A stretch of 64,000 bases of DNA, from positions 12,102,689 through 12,166,688 of the forward strand of contig JAJEKV010000041.1 of the NCBI GenBank assembly GCA_021234155.1, in the 5' to 3' direction. Below are positions 22,818 through 34,935 of this stretch, one piece after another. The notes below the pieces were generated by a model. That model was not told the DNA's origin. It saw only the letters and a list, made by a program, of their open reading frames with translations, and did not search any database. The number at the start of each line of letters is the position of its first letter. The stretch's first letter is position 1. Source of the DNA: Isoetes taiwanensis. Its lineage: Eukaryota; Streptophyta; Lycopodiopsida; Isoetales; Isoetaceae. Position numbers and translations under genes: made by a program.

Positions 22818-23940
22818 CTTTTGTGCGAGAATGTCTTTCCCATGTCATCATTTATGTAGCGCTGATTTCGGCTAATTCTCATGGCATTGTGGAGCCAGCG
22901 AGGAATCGGCAATTTCGTTGAATCTGATCTATAGAATAACTGATTTCCGTTTTTTGTGCTTGTGATCAAAACCTTCGCGCCTCCAGCGAATCTTGGCCAT
23001 CTATTATCATGAAGTGAATATCGAGGTTGCCGGTTAAATCTTCAAGTTTATTCCATATCAACACCTTCTTAGTCTTCATATCAAAAGGCACCACATCTGC
23101 GGCATTGGCATTTTTATCACGGGTTTTCTATCATCTTTGTCGACTATTTCCATTTAGTCTTTGCTTGTCAAATCTTCTGGCCGACAAACATAGCCTTGGA
23201 CCTGAAAAGCACGTCGACATGGATAGGATCGTGAAGCTAAGGCCAGTGGATACTTGTCGACATATTTCTTGAGTTTGCTCATGGCCTCTAAGCTGTCTCG
23301 CCTTGTCATCATCACTAGTCATATCTGTAATGCCTAGAGCGTCACGGTGTTTCCACGGCTCTAGAACTTGCATCTTCCTTCTCTTTTAAAGCTTGTAGGT
23401 ACAGACTAGGCGGCGACCTTGTCTTGATTGCTCTTCTCACAGGTGAGACCTTCACATATTTTTTGGTGTCAATAGATCACCACGACCAATAAATTTGAAG
23501 AGGTTATCTGCGGCCTCATCCGTTCTTAGGGCGGTCTCTTTAAAGGAACTAGCACCTGCGATAATTTAACTTCTTCAATACTTTTTATTTTTCGACCGCT
23601 TCAAGTAATGCACGACGGTAAGAATCGTCACATTCTTCGCATGTGATCGAGAATACCTTGTTTCTTCATTTGATCTGTTTCCTTAACTCTAGACATGAAA
23701 ATCAGATCTGTCTTTTCAGCTAGTCTTGAAGATCTCCACATACCATTCGAGCCCTCTGGTAGATCTTCTTACGGACATGGAGGCTCTACCTGAGCCTTCA
23801 TTATTTCGATCAGATCGTCAATGGTCTAACGTGTTGCCAAATCTGCAAATCGATACATCTTCATCCGTTCTTGGTTTTTTCTCGCGGATGTCCCACCTGT
23901 GCGGATGTTCTTGCTTTTCTTTTCACATTTTTAGAAGATC

Positions 23941-24110
23941 CTGAAAGTTACAATCATGTGGTGAGTAATGAAATGTCGGCGCGTTTTCATAGGCATATAC
24001 TTTCAAAAACATAAATTGTACCACAGGGGAAAGTAGCGGACACAAACCAAAACCACTCATAATTATAAAATCGGCGCCCGAAGCGTTCTTAAGAAGGGAC
24101 CTCTGAGACA
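23941..24110 (-). other. Probable third hairpin-bearing intron
   Basis: On the minus strand a TGTAACTTTCAG acceptor ends at 23941. Upstream of it lie CGGGCGCCGATTTTATAA and AAACGCGCCGACATTT, the same GCGCC/AAATCGG vocabulary as the other introns. The donor is not clear. Confidence 0.4.
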
Positions 24111-26039
24111 CTTCTCTTTTATAAGAGACATACTAGGCTACAAAAAGACTTGTCAAAAGAACTGGAGAATACGTAAAAAAGACTTCCACGGTCTACATTA
24201 TACAAAATGGATAATTGTTCCAACAAAAACATATCGAGTAAAGGAGAAGATTATAACAAAAACACACAAAAACAAGGTAGTAGAAGCGGTAGAAATGACC
24301 ACCGAAACAATATGAAAGGTAGACAATACCGCGAACACATACGAGAGAAAAAACACACCGGTTGAAAAACATCCTAGAAACCTAACAATAAAAGAGACCG
24401 CAAATCAATTACAAAACAAAAGCAGATCAATTACGGGCGCTTGTTGGATCAAAACTTTCTGCTTGTTCAGCAGCCTCGGGCTTGGGATTTGTGCTTTGAA
24501 CTGTCAAGCCCACCTCTACCAAGCCTTCGGCGGCCGAATCCTCTAGGCCATAGAACTAAGTCGCGGATAGTAAGAGGCGGGGTTTTGGTTTAAACTTATA
24601 TGTATCGTTCATAATCTAGGCGTCAGTTTACAACCGTAAATTCAAATTAGCGTCCTTTTAAATTTATACGCCTTAATTAACCGCCCGTCCAGCTCATTTA
24701 CAAATTTAAATTGTGTTTTCTTTTTAGTGCAATTTCAAGATAACAATTAATTATTAATTTCAAGAAACGCGCGTATGTGGCAATCTACTACCACCTAATC
24801 GGCCACCTACTATCGAGGCCCAAGATCATTCCTAGTATCAGAGCCCAAGAACAATCGACTATCGAGGCCCAAGATCCGTTCGATCCCATTCGATCGATCG
24901 AGCATAGCTTCAATCCATTCGATCGAGCAGCCTTCAATTCCCATTCGATGTCTTTGCTGAACTATGGTGAATTCGAATGCATTCTCTTGTTCTCAATTTT
25001 TTAGTCCTCTATTTTTTACAATGCATTACGGTTCTTTATCGATTAATGGGAGAAGAATGCTATCTTTTAACAACAAACTTGAAGCCGCCCAGTAGGATTG
25101 TGTAAAATCGGAAGATTTGAATCCAAGTTCTATGTGTCATGGTGTTCCTCTTGGAACAAGTTTACGTAAGATTTCTATTCTAAACTGCAATTATGAAGAT
25201 GAGGCTCTTCCAAGAAGACATCCGGTGGCGATCTGATTGGTGGCGCGGGGCACATTTGTAGCATGGCCAAAAAACGTCTGAAAAAGGTATGTATATTTGG
25301 ATATTCAAAAAAAGAATATATCATATCATCTGGCGTGATGTTGTGAACTTTGTATTCTTTGATGCTCTTTGCTTGTCATTATCAACCCCATAAAACTACA
25401 TTAATGAAAATATGTAGTTTCTTGGGGTTCAGTCATCTTGGCCGGAGGGCATCCGCAGAGGATTCAATGTTTTCGACATTGCATATAAAAAAAAATAAAC
25501 TAATGACAGAAAAAGTATAGTGCAAAATTACCGGTAGCGAGTTTGTATTCATATTCAAAAAAGTTATGTACATTTCTTCTTCTCCAAAAATGCGCGGTAA
25601 TTCTTCTATCTCTACAATATGTCGGGGCAGGTCCACTTCATCCTGCCCAATCCATTAAAAGTCCCACCTGAACCACCACGATATGGCGGGATCCTCATCT
25701 TTCCGAGGGATGTCGAAGTCTCCAAACCCAGTGTTGTATCGATCCCTGATACTATAAATCAAATCCTTGTACTTATTTGTTGGCATGAGCCTTACTAAGA
25801 GCATGAGGAGTCTGATATGTCCATAGATCTCTTTGATGGAAGTGTACCCATGGCCCCCCGATACGGGCTGTCTAATGGATTCTCCAACTCTCTTTGAGCG
25901 TTTTGAACAGCACACTCAAGTAATATCTTATGCGGGGTCGAGTTGATGGTCGTCCAGGGAACTAGAACCAGCCCGGTGTATTTGAACCAGCCCGGTGTCC
26001 ATGCATAAGGAAAATCCATGGCACTAGAGCGAGAGAAAG

Positions 26040-27885
26040 TAATTAGCCCGGATCTATTTCACACGCAGCGGCCGGCGATTTGTATAAAGCGGTATGAAAT
26101 TGAAATGCCAAACTAAAAGCGCGCTGCGCCGATTTGATTAACCTAGTGGAAAAGCGTAACCCAAAAATAGAAATGCCGTAGCGATTTCTATTATTCCAAC
26201 ATATTATTCTAACAAAATGCATAATCTGCGAGAATGCGAGAATCTGAGAAATTCAAAATATAAAGCCGATTATTAGTTCATTGTTTAGTTCATTGTTTTA
26301 GTTCATTATTTAGAGCAGATAGAGGAAGAGCTAGTGAAGATCTATGATCTATGATCATATAGATCATAGAGCAAGATCATAGAGCAGATATGATCTATGA
26401 TCATTATTTACCAATTATGATCATTATTTACTTGAAATTATGATCATTAATTAGAACAGATATAGAGGAAGAGCTCGTGAAATAGAATAACTTCATTATT
26501 TTAGATCATTAATTAGAACGGATAGAGGAAGAGCTAGTGAAATAGAATAAGAAGCGGATCATATAGGCAAGATCCGCGAGAACAAGATCATAGAGCGGGG
26601 ATATTCTGATTCATGTAAAAAGTAAACGATTAACCGATTAAATTAACTGCGTAAATAAATATCTTGATGCATGTAAAATACCTTTACGTAAAATAACTAA
26701 AAGAATGAGAGATACTAACCTATTTGTGTTACGTACCTATTTATGTAAAGAATGAGACATACTAACCTATTTGTGGTGGTAAAGAATTGAGCCTCGACTT
26801 GGAGCCGAAACCAAAAGATCGAAAACCAATAGCGGATGATTTGATTCGAGATGATTTGAGCCTTAAGAAGCCGAAAAATCTTTAACACAAAAAGCGAGAT
26901 GATTTGGAGACCGAGAAGCTTTAACACAAAACCAAAGTCAAAAGGCGAAAAACCAAAAAACCAAAAAGCCTACAAACCTTTGAGCCGAAAACACCTTTGA
27001 GCCGAAAACCCTAAAGCAGATGATTGTAGAAGCCCTAAAAGCTCGAAAAGCCGAGTTTAAAGCATATAGAAGCCGAAGTTTAAAGCATATAGAAGCCGAA
27101 AAGCGATTCGATCTGATTGAAAGCGATTGAAGCGCCCACAGATTGAAGCGGTGCATGCAAAAGATTGAAGCGCCACGAAGATTGAAGCAGTTGCGAATAG
27201 TTCAAAGCGGCGGATAGTTCAGCAGCGAATAGATCAGTAGGATCGTTGGCAGTTAAAGCGGTTCGAAGCAGCGATTCGAAAGCGAGTTGAGCGCGCGAGA
27301 GTTCAAGTTCAATGAGAGACGAAAAAAGCTGGAAAAGTTGGAAAGGATTGTGAACTGGAAATAATAACCGCTTTAAAAATTTAAATTACCCAGCGCCATA
27401 ATAACTACATGAACATTTATTGCAAGGGTTATATAAGTTATAAGATTTAAGGTTAATGAATTTGAAGATTTAAGGTTAAAGGTTAATATAAGATTTAGGT
27501 TTATATAAGATTTAAGATTTAAGGTTTATATAAGATTTAAGATTTAAGGTTAATATAAGATTTAAGATTTAAGGTTTATGAATTTGAATTTAGAAGTTTT
27601 AAGTTTTAAAAGTTTTAGGCTAAGGTTATATTTATTGAAGGTTAGAAGTTTTAACCTTACAACTTCTAACCTTAAAAAGTGCTAACCTAAAGCCTTAAAG
27701 TTGTTTTTAAGGTTACAACATTAAAGGTTATTACAAGTTACTATATTATAGGTTAACTTATTATTATTATAGATTAAGTTATTATAGGTTATTAAGGTTA
27801 TTATTAAGGTTAACTTTCATTTAAGAACATGTTAGGGAGATGTTATTTGGATATGCTAACTTACTATAGGTTTTATTCATTTTAG
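26040..27885. repeat. Divergent intergenic region of the 12.26-kb element, simple repeats
   Basis: Between the two divergent gene relics. 26060-26200 has GCGCC/AAATCGGCG hairpins like the introns. 26290-26600 has repeated GATCATAGAGCAGATATGATC and ATTATTTACC phrases. 26900-27300 has a degenerate GAAGCCGAAAAGCGATT array. 27420-27830 has tandem GATTTAAGGTTAATATAA units. A shared two-way promoter is likely on position alone, but no clear TATA pair is chosen. Confidence 0.5.
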
Positions 27886-30841
27886 GTCAATGGCATGCAA
27901 AATGCTAAATCCCCAAGGCCCCCAATGATGGTGATCAAAGCAAAGAAAAATCCCCAACTAATGAAGATGACAAAGATGATGGGAAAGGAAAGGAAAAGAC
28001 CAGAAATGAAAAGGATGAAGATGACAAAGATGATGGCAAAGGAAAGGAAAAGACCTCAAATGAAAAGGATGATGCCACAGGAAAGGAAATTGTACTTTAT
28101 ACTAGGGTCGATTGGAAAAACAAAAGGTCAAGATCCCGCATGCATGCAAATGAGAGGCAAGATGGGAGAAGGGATTATTGTTCTAGCGCATCCTATCAAT
28201 GCGGTGAATGATGAAAAGATTAGGGGAGGGACAGGTTAGGTGTGGCAATCTCAAAATTATATGACAATTGGAAGGAAAAGGGTTCGGGCAAACAAGAATG
28301 CCTAGCTTGTGTGAAGCAACTAGAGGTTCCAACTATTGTTGCATGGCCTAGGGGCGATATTCAACTGGAGGGGAACTACACGTTTCCTATAGATGTAGAA
28401 CCATTGTCAATAATGTTTACACAAAGTAGCAAGAGGCCACTTCCAACTTTCAAACATTATCCCACCAAAAGATGCAAGTCGATTATGATTGTTCTCCTGA
28501 AGCTATGATGAAGGTTAGAGGAGGTGAATGTTGTTGGGCTTCTTGTGTTAGAATGTTCACAATAGAGGAGTTGGTGGGAGCAAGAGCTACATATCGGGAA
28601 CATAAGTGTGATAGCGGGAGGAATTTCATGTACACCATATTTGGCTATGCAATTGGGATGAAAGATCAAAGAAGAAAAAGATTCCCATTGAATGGAAAGT
28701 GGATATGTTCAAAAGCATGGATGGCTATACATGGAATTCCAACCTCTTCTTGGCACAAGCGGCAAAAGAGACATGAAAATGGTAGTAAAATTGCATTGCA
28801 TGGGAACACTTTGGCACAGTAAGGCCTACCTCAAGAACTATAGCTGCAAAGGAAATATTTGAAAGATATGTGGTTTCAATGCGAAAAACATGCCACATAA
28901 GGTAAGAAGGATGAGCAGGGTAGAGTTATTGTTGAAAAGAGATTGCCATCCCATTGTACCCGGAAGAGCATATTAGAGGAAATAAATGCATTGCTTGAAC
29001 TTGGAGTGGCCTCTATATCCCACCAGTTTTAGTAGGCTATGGAATAAGCATTTCAAGCATGTGACCATAGCAACTTCAAACAACTTTGCCAAGTGCAATT
29101 TATGTGCTAAGCTGAAGGAGACACTAGATAAGACTGTGCAACCAAGTCTAAGGGCAAAGATAAGGGAACATATGAAGGACCATATGACAGATCAACTATC
29201 ATGTAGATCAACTTATTGGATGTGGAGGACCTTATACGCAATGGAACCTAATAACTATCTATGTATTATACATGATAAAATGGACCAACGAAGACTTGTC
29301 TTCCACAATTCAAAGTACATTCCTAAGTCATGTGGAAGATCATACCCTTTGCAGATTTCAATGGCCAGGGCAATATTGCATGGGCGTCCTCAGACCTATT
29401 ATGGCCATTTCAGTTTAGAGTTGTGGAGTGATGGTCAGATTTTCACATTGGGAGTATCATGAGGTGTTTAAGAAACTATGAGAAGGGTTACAATGGTCAC
29501 CTCCAGGATCCTACAGCTAGCCAGGCACTACATAGTGCATTGTTGGATGGAACCCCTAATAGTATTGAAAAGTTTAGCAAGGCAAGATTTAGGAGGAATG
29601 GACCTAATGAACATGTTGGAGCTTCAACATCTCGTGCTAAACCTCGAGATCTGCTTGACTCCTCTTGCAACTAGATAATTGTCTTTGGTCAAAATAAGAA
29701 TAGGTGGATGTTTTCTTTCTTATCCTACTTAACAGCTGTGGGTATTTTTGAAAGAGTCAATTTGGGGTTCCTAATGCCCGGACATACTCATGAGGATGTG
29801 GATGCATTGTTTGGAAAATATAGTCATGTATTGAGACAATGAGACAGTTACCAACTTTCCCAGGCTATTGGAAATATTTCATGGATGTACAAATCCATCT
29901 CCTATAGGATCTATCATAGAAGAAGTGCGATTGGAAGAGTTTTGTGGATGGTTATGCTCTCGACATGGAAGGTCATTCTAGACCTCTTCAATTCACTTTT
30001 GGGTGAGAGAAGGGATTCCAATCATGCAATGGAAAATGAGACCTTGAGAGGAGAAGTGGAGAGGTGGGGCAGAAATTTGGCCTTGAGGGATGCAAATGGC
30101 AAGCCTATGATACCTCTGGTCAACCAAAGCTCTAAAACCAAGCGAAGAAGTCAAGCAATTGGGCTTGACTAAGGATGGCATCAATGACTACATCAAGCAT
30201 TGGCAAACTAATTGGATGAGACTAATCGTGCATTGATAGATTATTGGAAGAAGGTGATCAACTTGTTGGATGAGGTAGACACATCCTCGAGCATTTCTTT
30301 GGAAGGGTGGTTCCCTAAAAGTAAGTGGAAAACATTAGGCTGGTGGCCGGCGAAGATGATGGTACCATTACTAGCATTGTGAAGGCATATGCTCCTCCTC
30401 AATCGATAAACACTATGTTGGTCCTAAGAAGGATAGGCCAAAATATCTAGGCATGGATTGTTATGAACCTTCTCTTGGCGTGGAGTGCCACCAATTTGTA
30501 GTAGTAAAACCAGCAGATCTAGAGACCTATCCAAGTGGTTGGGATGGACTATCTCAGATATTTGCAAAGAAGAAGGTGATGTTAACTTCAATAAGATGCT
30601 TGCGTGGAATGGTGGTGTCCATTACATCGGTTGAGTAATGTCACCAGATAAAATATTGATTGTTGGACAAAGAGGTGGAGGAGAAATCCTAGTGATCCTG
30701 ATCTTTTGGCTAGACATTGAAACCATGTATTGTACTCATGGACTCCAAAAAACTATTCCTAGTAAAAGCGGTGAGGTTACAATACCTCGGGATGTAAGGA
30801 ATAAGGTTCTCATATCCTTGGGGATGTTGGTGGAAAAATGA
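27886..30841 (+). pseudogene. Transposase-like protein with QLDN / NKN / GHTHEDVD motifs
   Basis: After a TTTTAG acceptor an acidic repeated start (DDKDDGKGKEKT twice) leads into a Cys-containing region: CCWASCVRMFTIEELVGARA, FPLNGKWICSKAWMAIHGIP (28520-28745). Then come FAKCNLCAKLKETLD (29079-29123) and a catalytic-looking core: IIHDKMDQRR (near 29270), QLDNC (near 29668), QNKNRWMFSFLSYLTAVGIF and LGFLMPGHTHEDVDALFGKY (29690-29822). The core layout matches plant and other eukaryotic proteins of the DUF7869 kind, thought to be transposon-derived RNase-H-fold proteins. At least five shifts or stops break it, including one between QLDN and NKN. It lies 219 bp inside the right TIR, as expected of the element's transposase. 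Confidence 0.6.
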
Positions 30842-31059
30842 TAAACAGTTACTATGTATCAATCACTTTTAATAAAAGTTGTGTACTACTTGAGTTTCAT
30901 GATATATGATTTTGTAATTTGAAGTTAAGGTGTGAATTTATATTCCCGTGTGTGATTATATGTTAACGTCTATTCTAGTCTAAGGGCAACAAAGTTACTA
31001 AAAAAGTGAATTTAACAAAGTTACTAAAAAAGTGCAATATAAAATTTATCCCAAAATTA

Positions 31060-31092
31060 AGACATAATCCCAATTTAATTGAATGATGGTTT
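31060..31092. repeat. Right 33-bp terminal inverted repeat
   Basis: The exact inverse of 18834-18866. Just inside it, at 31000-31045, is a doubled phrase AACAAAGTTACTAAAAAAGTG. Confidence 0.85.
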
Positions 31093-31967
31093 TGATATGG
31101 TGCTCCATGTAGCGTGGTAGAGAAAATATGAAACTTGATCTGGGGCTGAGAGTGTCCATTTAAAACAGTAAGAGCTTCAAATTCTTCCATGTGTGCCTGA
31201 GCACTCTGATTGAGGATTGGCTTCCCTTTTGCATTCCCAAAAACATGATATAGAAGTTTGAGATTGTGAGAAGTGGACGGAGGCACTGAACCTGGGTATA
31301 AAGCGGTGGTGCATAAGCAGGTCCGTGAGGCATAGCCGAGGGCTATGAGAAAGGCATCCGCATGGGAATAGTAAACCCAGGAGATCCAGAAGTTTGTGTA
31401 TCATAGAGCAATATCCCTTCTGGGCCATCCTCGTTCAATTTGAGATCACCAATATTGTATACATTGATAGGAGGTTGAAAAGAGGGTGAGGACCGAAATT
31501 CCTGGACATTGGTTGGGACCAAAAGAAACCTTAGGGTAGCCCATACCATGTTGCGCTGAAGACGGTTGCAAAGGCAACGGTGTCTGCCCGAAGGGAATAT
31601 GAATATAAGTACTCTCCGGTGTTTGAAAGTAATGAGGAGTCTGATGCACTGGAGTGTGATGCGGGGACCGAGGTTGAGAGCAATGTTTGCAATTAGGAGG
31701 TGACCCTGGCTTGGAGAAGATACGAAGGGTGGGAGGGGCAGAATGAGCATGGGAGCGTAAGCGTCCTCCTTCAATGTCATAATCGGTGTCGTACATATCT
31801 CGAGCAGCTTCTTTGCATTGATGGCGATCCAATCGAGCCGTAGTTTGGCTGAGAAGCTCTTCCTGAGTGAAAGCACTAACAGTCACCTTGAAGCCTGGAA
31901 AAAAGAACTGAGACCCGACGGCGGTGACAGTGTTTAGGGTCTGGGTTCGGGATTGTCTGCAAGACAT
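31093..31967 (-). pseudogene. Ty3/gypsy gag, N-terminal part
   Basis: Minus-strand codons from ATG 31967 read MYDTDYDIEGGRLRSHAHSA, a Pro/His/Gln-rich spacer, NVYNIGDLKLNEDGPEGILL and FHIFSTTLHGAPY, and stop at the inserted element. Three frames are used in turn, so at least two shifts are present. The remaining part of gag is at 18833-18194. Confidence 0.7.
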
Positions 31968-32000
31968 CCCTCTGTGAGGACCCTTGGATCAAGCAGACAA

Positions 32001-34935
32001 ATCCTTAGTATAGTGTGTCATGCGGGATTTTGCAAAAGAGATAAGAACAGAAAGAACAAAACATGAAAGCAAAGGAAACTGTACATGTCAAGATAAGAAT
32101 CCCTTCAATATCAATAAGAGTATGAAGTCTTGCGAGATGTTGAGACGCAAACTGAAACAAGACAATACTAAGTTTCATCTAAAACTTGAGGTCTAACTCT
32201 ACGATGGCCTTGGGCCCAAAAATAGATATATGGAGCCTTTGTGATCTCAGTTACCAACTCCTGGATCATATGCTTAATTTGAGGGAATCTTTGAAGTGCC
32301 ATCATTAGTGTCGCGAATCCTGCTGAGTTAAGGCCGCACTTCCCTGAGGTGGTTACTTGTCTGACGTTTACCTCTTCTTTGACAGGGGCATAGCTTTCTT
32401 CACGGGCATGGGTCTGCTACTTACACTCCTGCTTGACCTTGACCCTTGCCTTTGGGCTCTTGTGTGGTGGCATGTGTTGTGCTCAGAAATAGTCCAGTGC
32501 CTGGTGGCACAGGACTAATAGTTTTTATTGTGATACTTTAAAAAAAGAAACAGGTCTAGCTAATTTTAGGAAGGTGAGGAACCCATGCATGATGGTGATC
32601 CCAGATTGGGTGATTGCACTCTCTTGTTTTAACGAAATCGCTGTTGTGGCCCAGATGATCAAATACTGCGGCCCGCGGTTGAGCCCTATAATCCAAGTCA
32701 TCTGGAGGCCTGGTCGCCGCACTGCACTTGCAGAAGAAGCTCTGGTGCTTTTTTAATTTCAAAATGGCATACCTATTGCTATAACCGGCCGAAGGCAAAG
32801 TAAGCATCTGGCTTGGGATGGAAATGGCAACTGGGTTCCAAACTGTTTGCTTCTGCTAGAGCTTCATGCCTTCTTGATCCTGCAGCAGCTGATGTCGGCA
32901 TGGCTTCATGCTCTGCTCATGCTAGGGTAGGGCTCCCGTTTGTCTTGAGAATAATATAGCATTGAGAATAATATGGCATGTATTTCGATCCATTGGGCAT
33001 TGGTTCAATTTGCACCATTATGAGTTTCGTTGGGGTGAAGCCAAAAAAAATCGTGGGCCCTTGATCCAGGACAAGAGAGAGAATATTCTCCCCATCAATG
33101 GCCCGCAATGAAACATAAAAATATCCCAATAAGTAAATAAACATCCATATCGTTATTATTCCGTGGGGGCGATAAAGGTGCGATTCAACAAGGGGTTGAT
33201 GATAACTTTGAGAATGGTATAAAAGAAAATGCTACAAATTAATATATCAACACAAAAAAAACTCCATATATTAAAATGTCTACCAATTTCACATGCTCAA
33301 GATGTGCATACATGCATTGCACGCACGTCTGCACGTTTGACATCCAAGGAATGGCAAGTAAATCGGCACTCCTATGTAACGTGAAAATAACATGCCACAT
33401 GTCCCAACGTGATTGGCTGTGTGGGCAGAATTGCAAGTAAGTTGCTTTTCCATATGGAATAATACTTTCATATTCTTGTTTGGATATTGAAACCTATAAT
33501 TTCGCATTGTAGGCACACCTTGTTAAAGAAACCCAAAACCTTTGTTAATATGGAGAGGAATTCCAATGGAGGCTAATAATTGAACACTATTGCAGGCAGA
33601 CCTTGTTAAAGAACCCCAATACCTTGTTAAATATGGAAAGGAATTCCAATGGAAGCTAATAATTGAACACTATCGTGTCATGCACATATTAAGCCGCTCA
33701 TAATGCTACATTGTGGATGCTCATTCTTAACATTACACTATTTATAAAGCAAGCATAAAGTTTTCCAAACAAACAGTATTCAAACACAGGACATTAGACT
33801 ATTTACACTACACGCATAAACTTTTCCAAACAAACAATATTCAACAAGGGGAATATCCATTGATATACAAGAAGATTTTCTACAAGGACCAATTGAGTTA
33901 GCTTGGCAAAGATGGCAGACGACAGCAAATCCAATAATCAGAGGTAAAGAAAGGCAGAGGATTAAAGATTAGGGAGATGTCCTTATTGAAGCAACATAAA
34001 ACTAACGAGCTGATGCAAACATTCAGATGTCATGAATTGGAAAAAACAAGCAAATCCAATTTGAAAATGATAGGGGCTATGGGGAACACATGGGGTGTAG
34101 TTTGTCTCTTTCAGAAGAGAAAGAAAAAGAAGGGCAAGATCTTTACACAGAGGCAAATGTTGCCATCAAAGGCAATATGTTTTTGTGTGTGTCCCCACAC
34201 CAACCCTTAACAAACAAAACAGACACCGACCGAACACCACTACTTGGCCAATAAAATATCAGCCTAGGCATAGAGCCTTGGATTACTTAAATCTGCTGCA
34301 CACCATCAAAAGATATTCAACGATGCAGAAAGTATTCAAAGAGGGCTAGATTCTCACTGTTTATGTTTAGATCGTGATGTTTGATCCAATTTCTGCTGTG
34401 TCAGGTGGCCTCCTGAAAGTGTGCTGAGAAGAAAAAAATAGTCTTCATAAATAAATCCACTGAAACTTATGTCAGAGATCAGGACTTAGATAAATTTGGC
34501 TTGGCCCTCTGATTGATGTCATATGCATAGAATTATAGAATACCAGAATTGGGCGCCACGTTCAAACGAAGTTTGAGTGGTCATGTTCATGGTATCAGGT
34601 TCTTTTCTTCTTAAATCTTATCTGCCCTGAAATTAAAAAAACCCAGTACCTGCTTTTGGCTAGATTAGAAGAATGATTGAAGCTGCAGAGACAGTTTTCT
34701 GCAAAGTCTGTAAAATTTTTTCTCTGTTTATTCATTACAAGAAACAAACAAACAAGCGCTATTAGCATAATCATCAGCTACACGACCGGAGCTGCAGAAG
34801 AGATGTACATGGTTTACATCATTACAGTGGATGGCATTTCCAAACCAGCAAAAGAATTGCTCCTTTCTTGGAGCTTAAAAAAGGACCCAATATATAGAAG
34901 AATTTAGACCATATGTACAACTTTTCTTCAGATCT
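32001..34935. other. No gene recognised; spacer with one tandem duplication
   Basis: This may include the upstream LTR/leader of the gypsy element (32000-32520), but no LTR match was found. A direct duplication of about 80 bp around GGAATTCCAATGGAGGCTAATAATTGAACAC lies at about 33521-33600 and 33601-33676. The rest (32.5-34.9 kb) shows only short chance frames. The last part is the 3' flank of the zinc-finger gene. Confidence 0.3.

Larger units (their letters stand above)
19229..26020 (-). pseudogene. Unassigned spliced gene of the 12.26-kb element, frame-damaged
   Basis: Minus-strand exon-like blocks. Around 26019-25500: TPGWFKYTGLVLVPWTTINS, GYTSIKEIYGHIRLLMLLVR, YSIRDRYNTGFGDFDIPRKD, IVEIEELPRIFGEEEMYITF, ending at a GTAATT donor; one frame shift lies in a G run near 25860 and one stop near 25650. 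Around 23280-22820: KLKKYVDKYPLALASRSYP, VPFDMKTKKVLIWNKLEDLT, IPRWLHNAMRISRNQRYIND. Across an intron (22495-22817) the frame continues into PYVEQLRHARNQWIEYGKPM. Across another (20371-20535) it continues into DLIQLSQKFGVRFEWSARK. The last block ends at TAG 19229 with APPAAPVDDDSD. I recognise no domain. Splices that keep frame argue it was once a real gene; the many shifts suggest it is dead. Confidence 0.5.
18834..31092. mobile_element. 12.26-kb DNA transposon-like element with perfect 33-bp TIRs
   Basis: The first 33 bases (18834-18866, beginning AAACCATCATTCAATTAAAT) are the exact reverse complement of the last 33 (31060-31092). The dinucleotide TG lies just outside both ends (18832-18833 and 31093-31094), a candidate 2-bp target duplication. 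The flanks on both sides are gag of one gypsy element in one orientation; removing the segment plus one TG rejoins the frame across a Leu-x-Gly...Trp gag motif. Inside are two divergent gene relics: an unassigned spliced gene on the minus strand (26.0 to 19.2 kb) and a transposase-like gene on the plus strand (27.9-30.8 kb). I cannot assign it to a standard superfamily. Confidence 0.7.
15480..32000 (-). mobile_element. Ty3/gypsy LTR retrotransposon, decayed, split by two insertions
   Basis: In minus-strand order: gag start (31967 to 31093), a 12.26-kb inserted element (31092 to 18834), the rest of gag with a damaged zinc knuckle (18833-18194), reverse transcriptase, RNase H and integrase (18250-15607). 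The domain order RT, RNase H, integrase is that of Ty3/gypsy. Many stops and frame shifts are present and no convincing LTR pair was found, so it cannot move by itself. A SINE-like unit at 17548-17703 is a separate insertion. Without insertions the visible coding part is about 4.1 kb. Confidence 0.8.

Noticed and set aside
24832-24850. TAGTATCAGAGCCCAAG resembling the TGGTATCAGAGC primer-binding site of LTR elements
   Set aside because: No LTR end lies just before it and no gag follows; similarity is partial.
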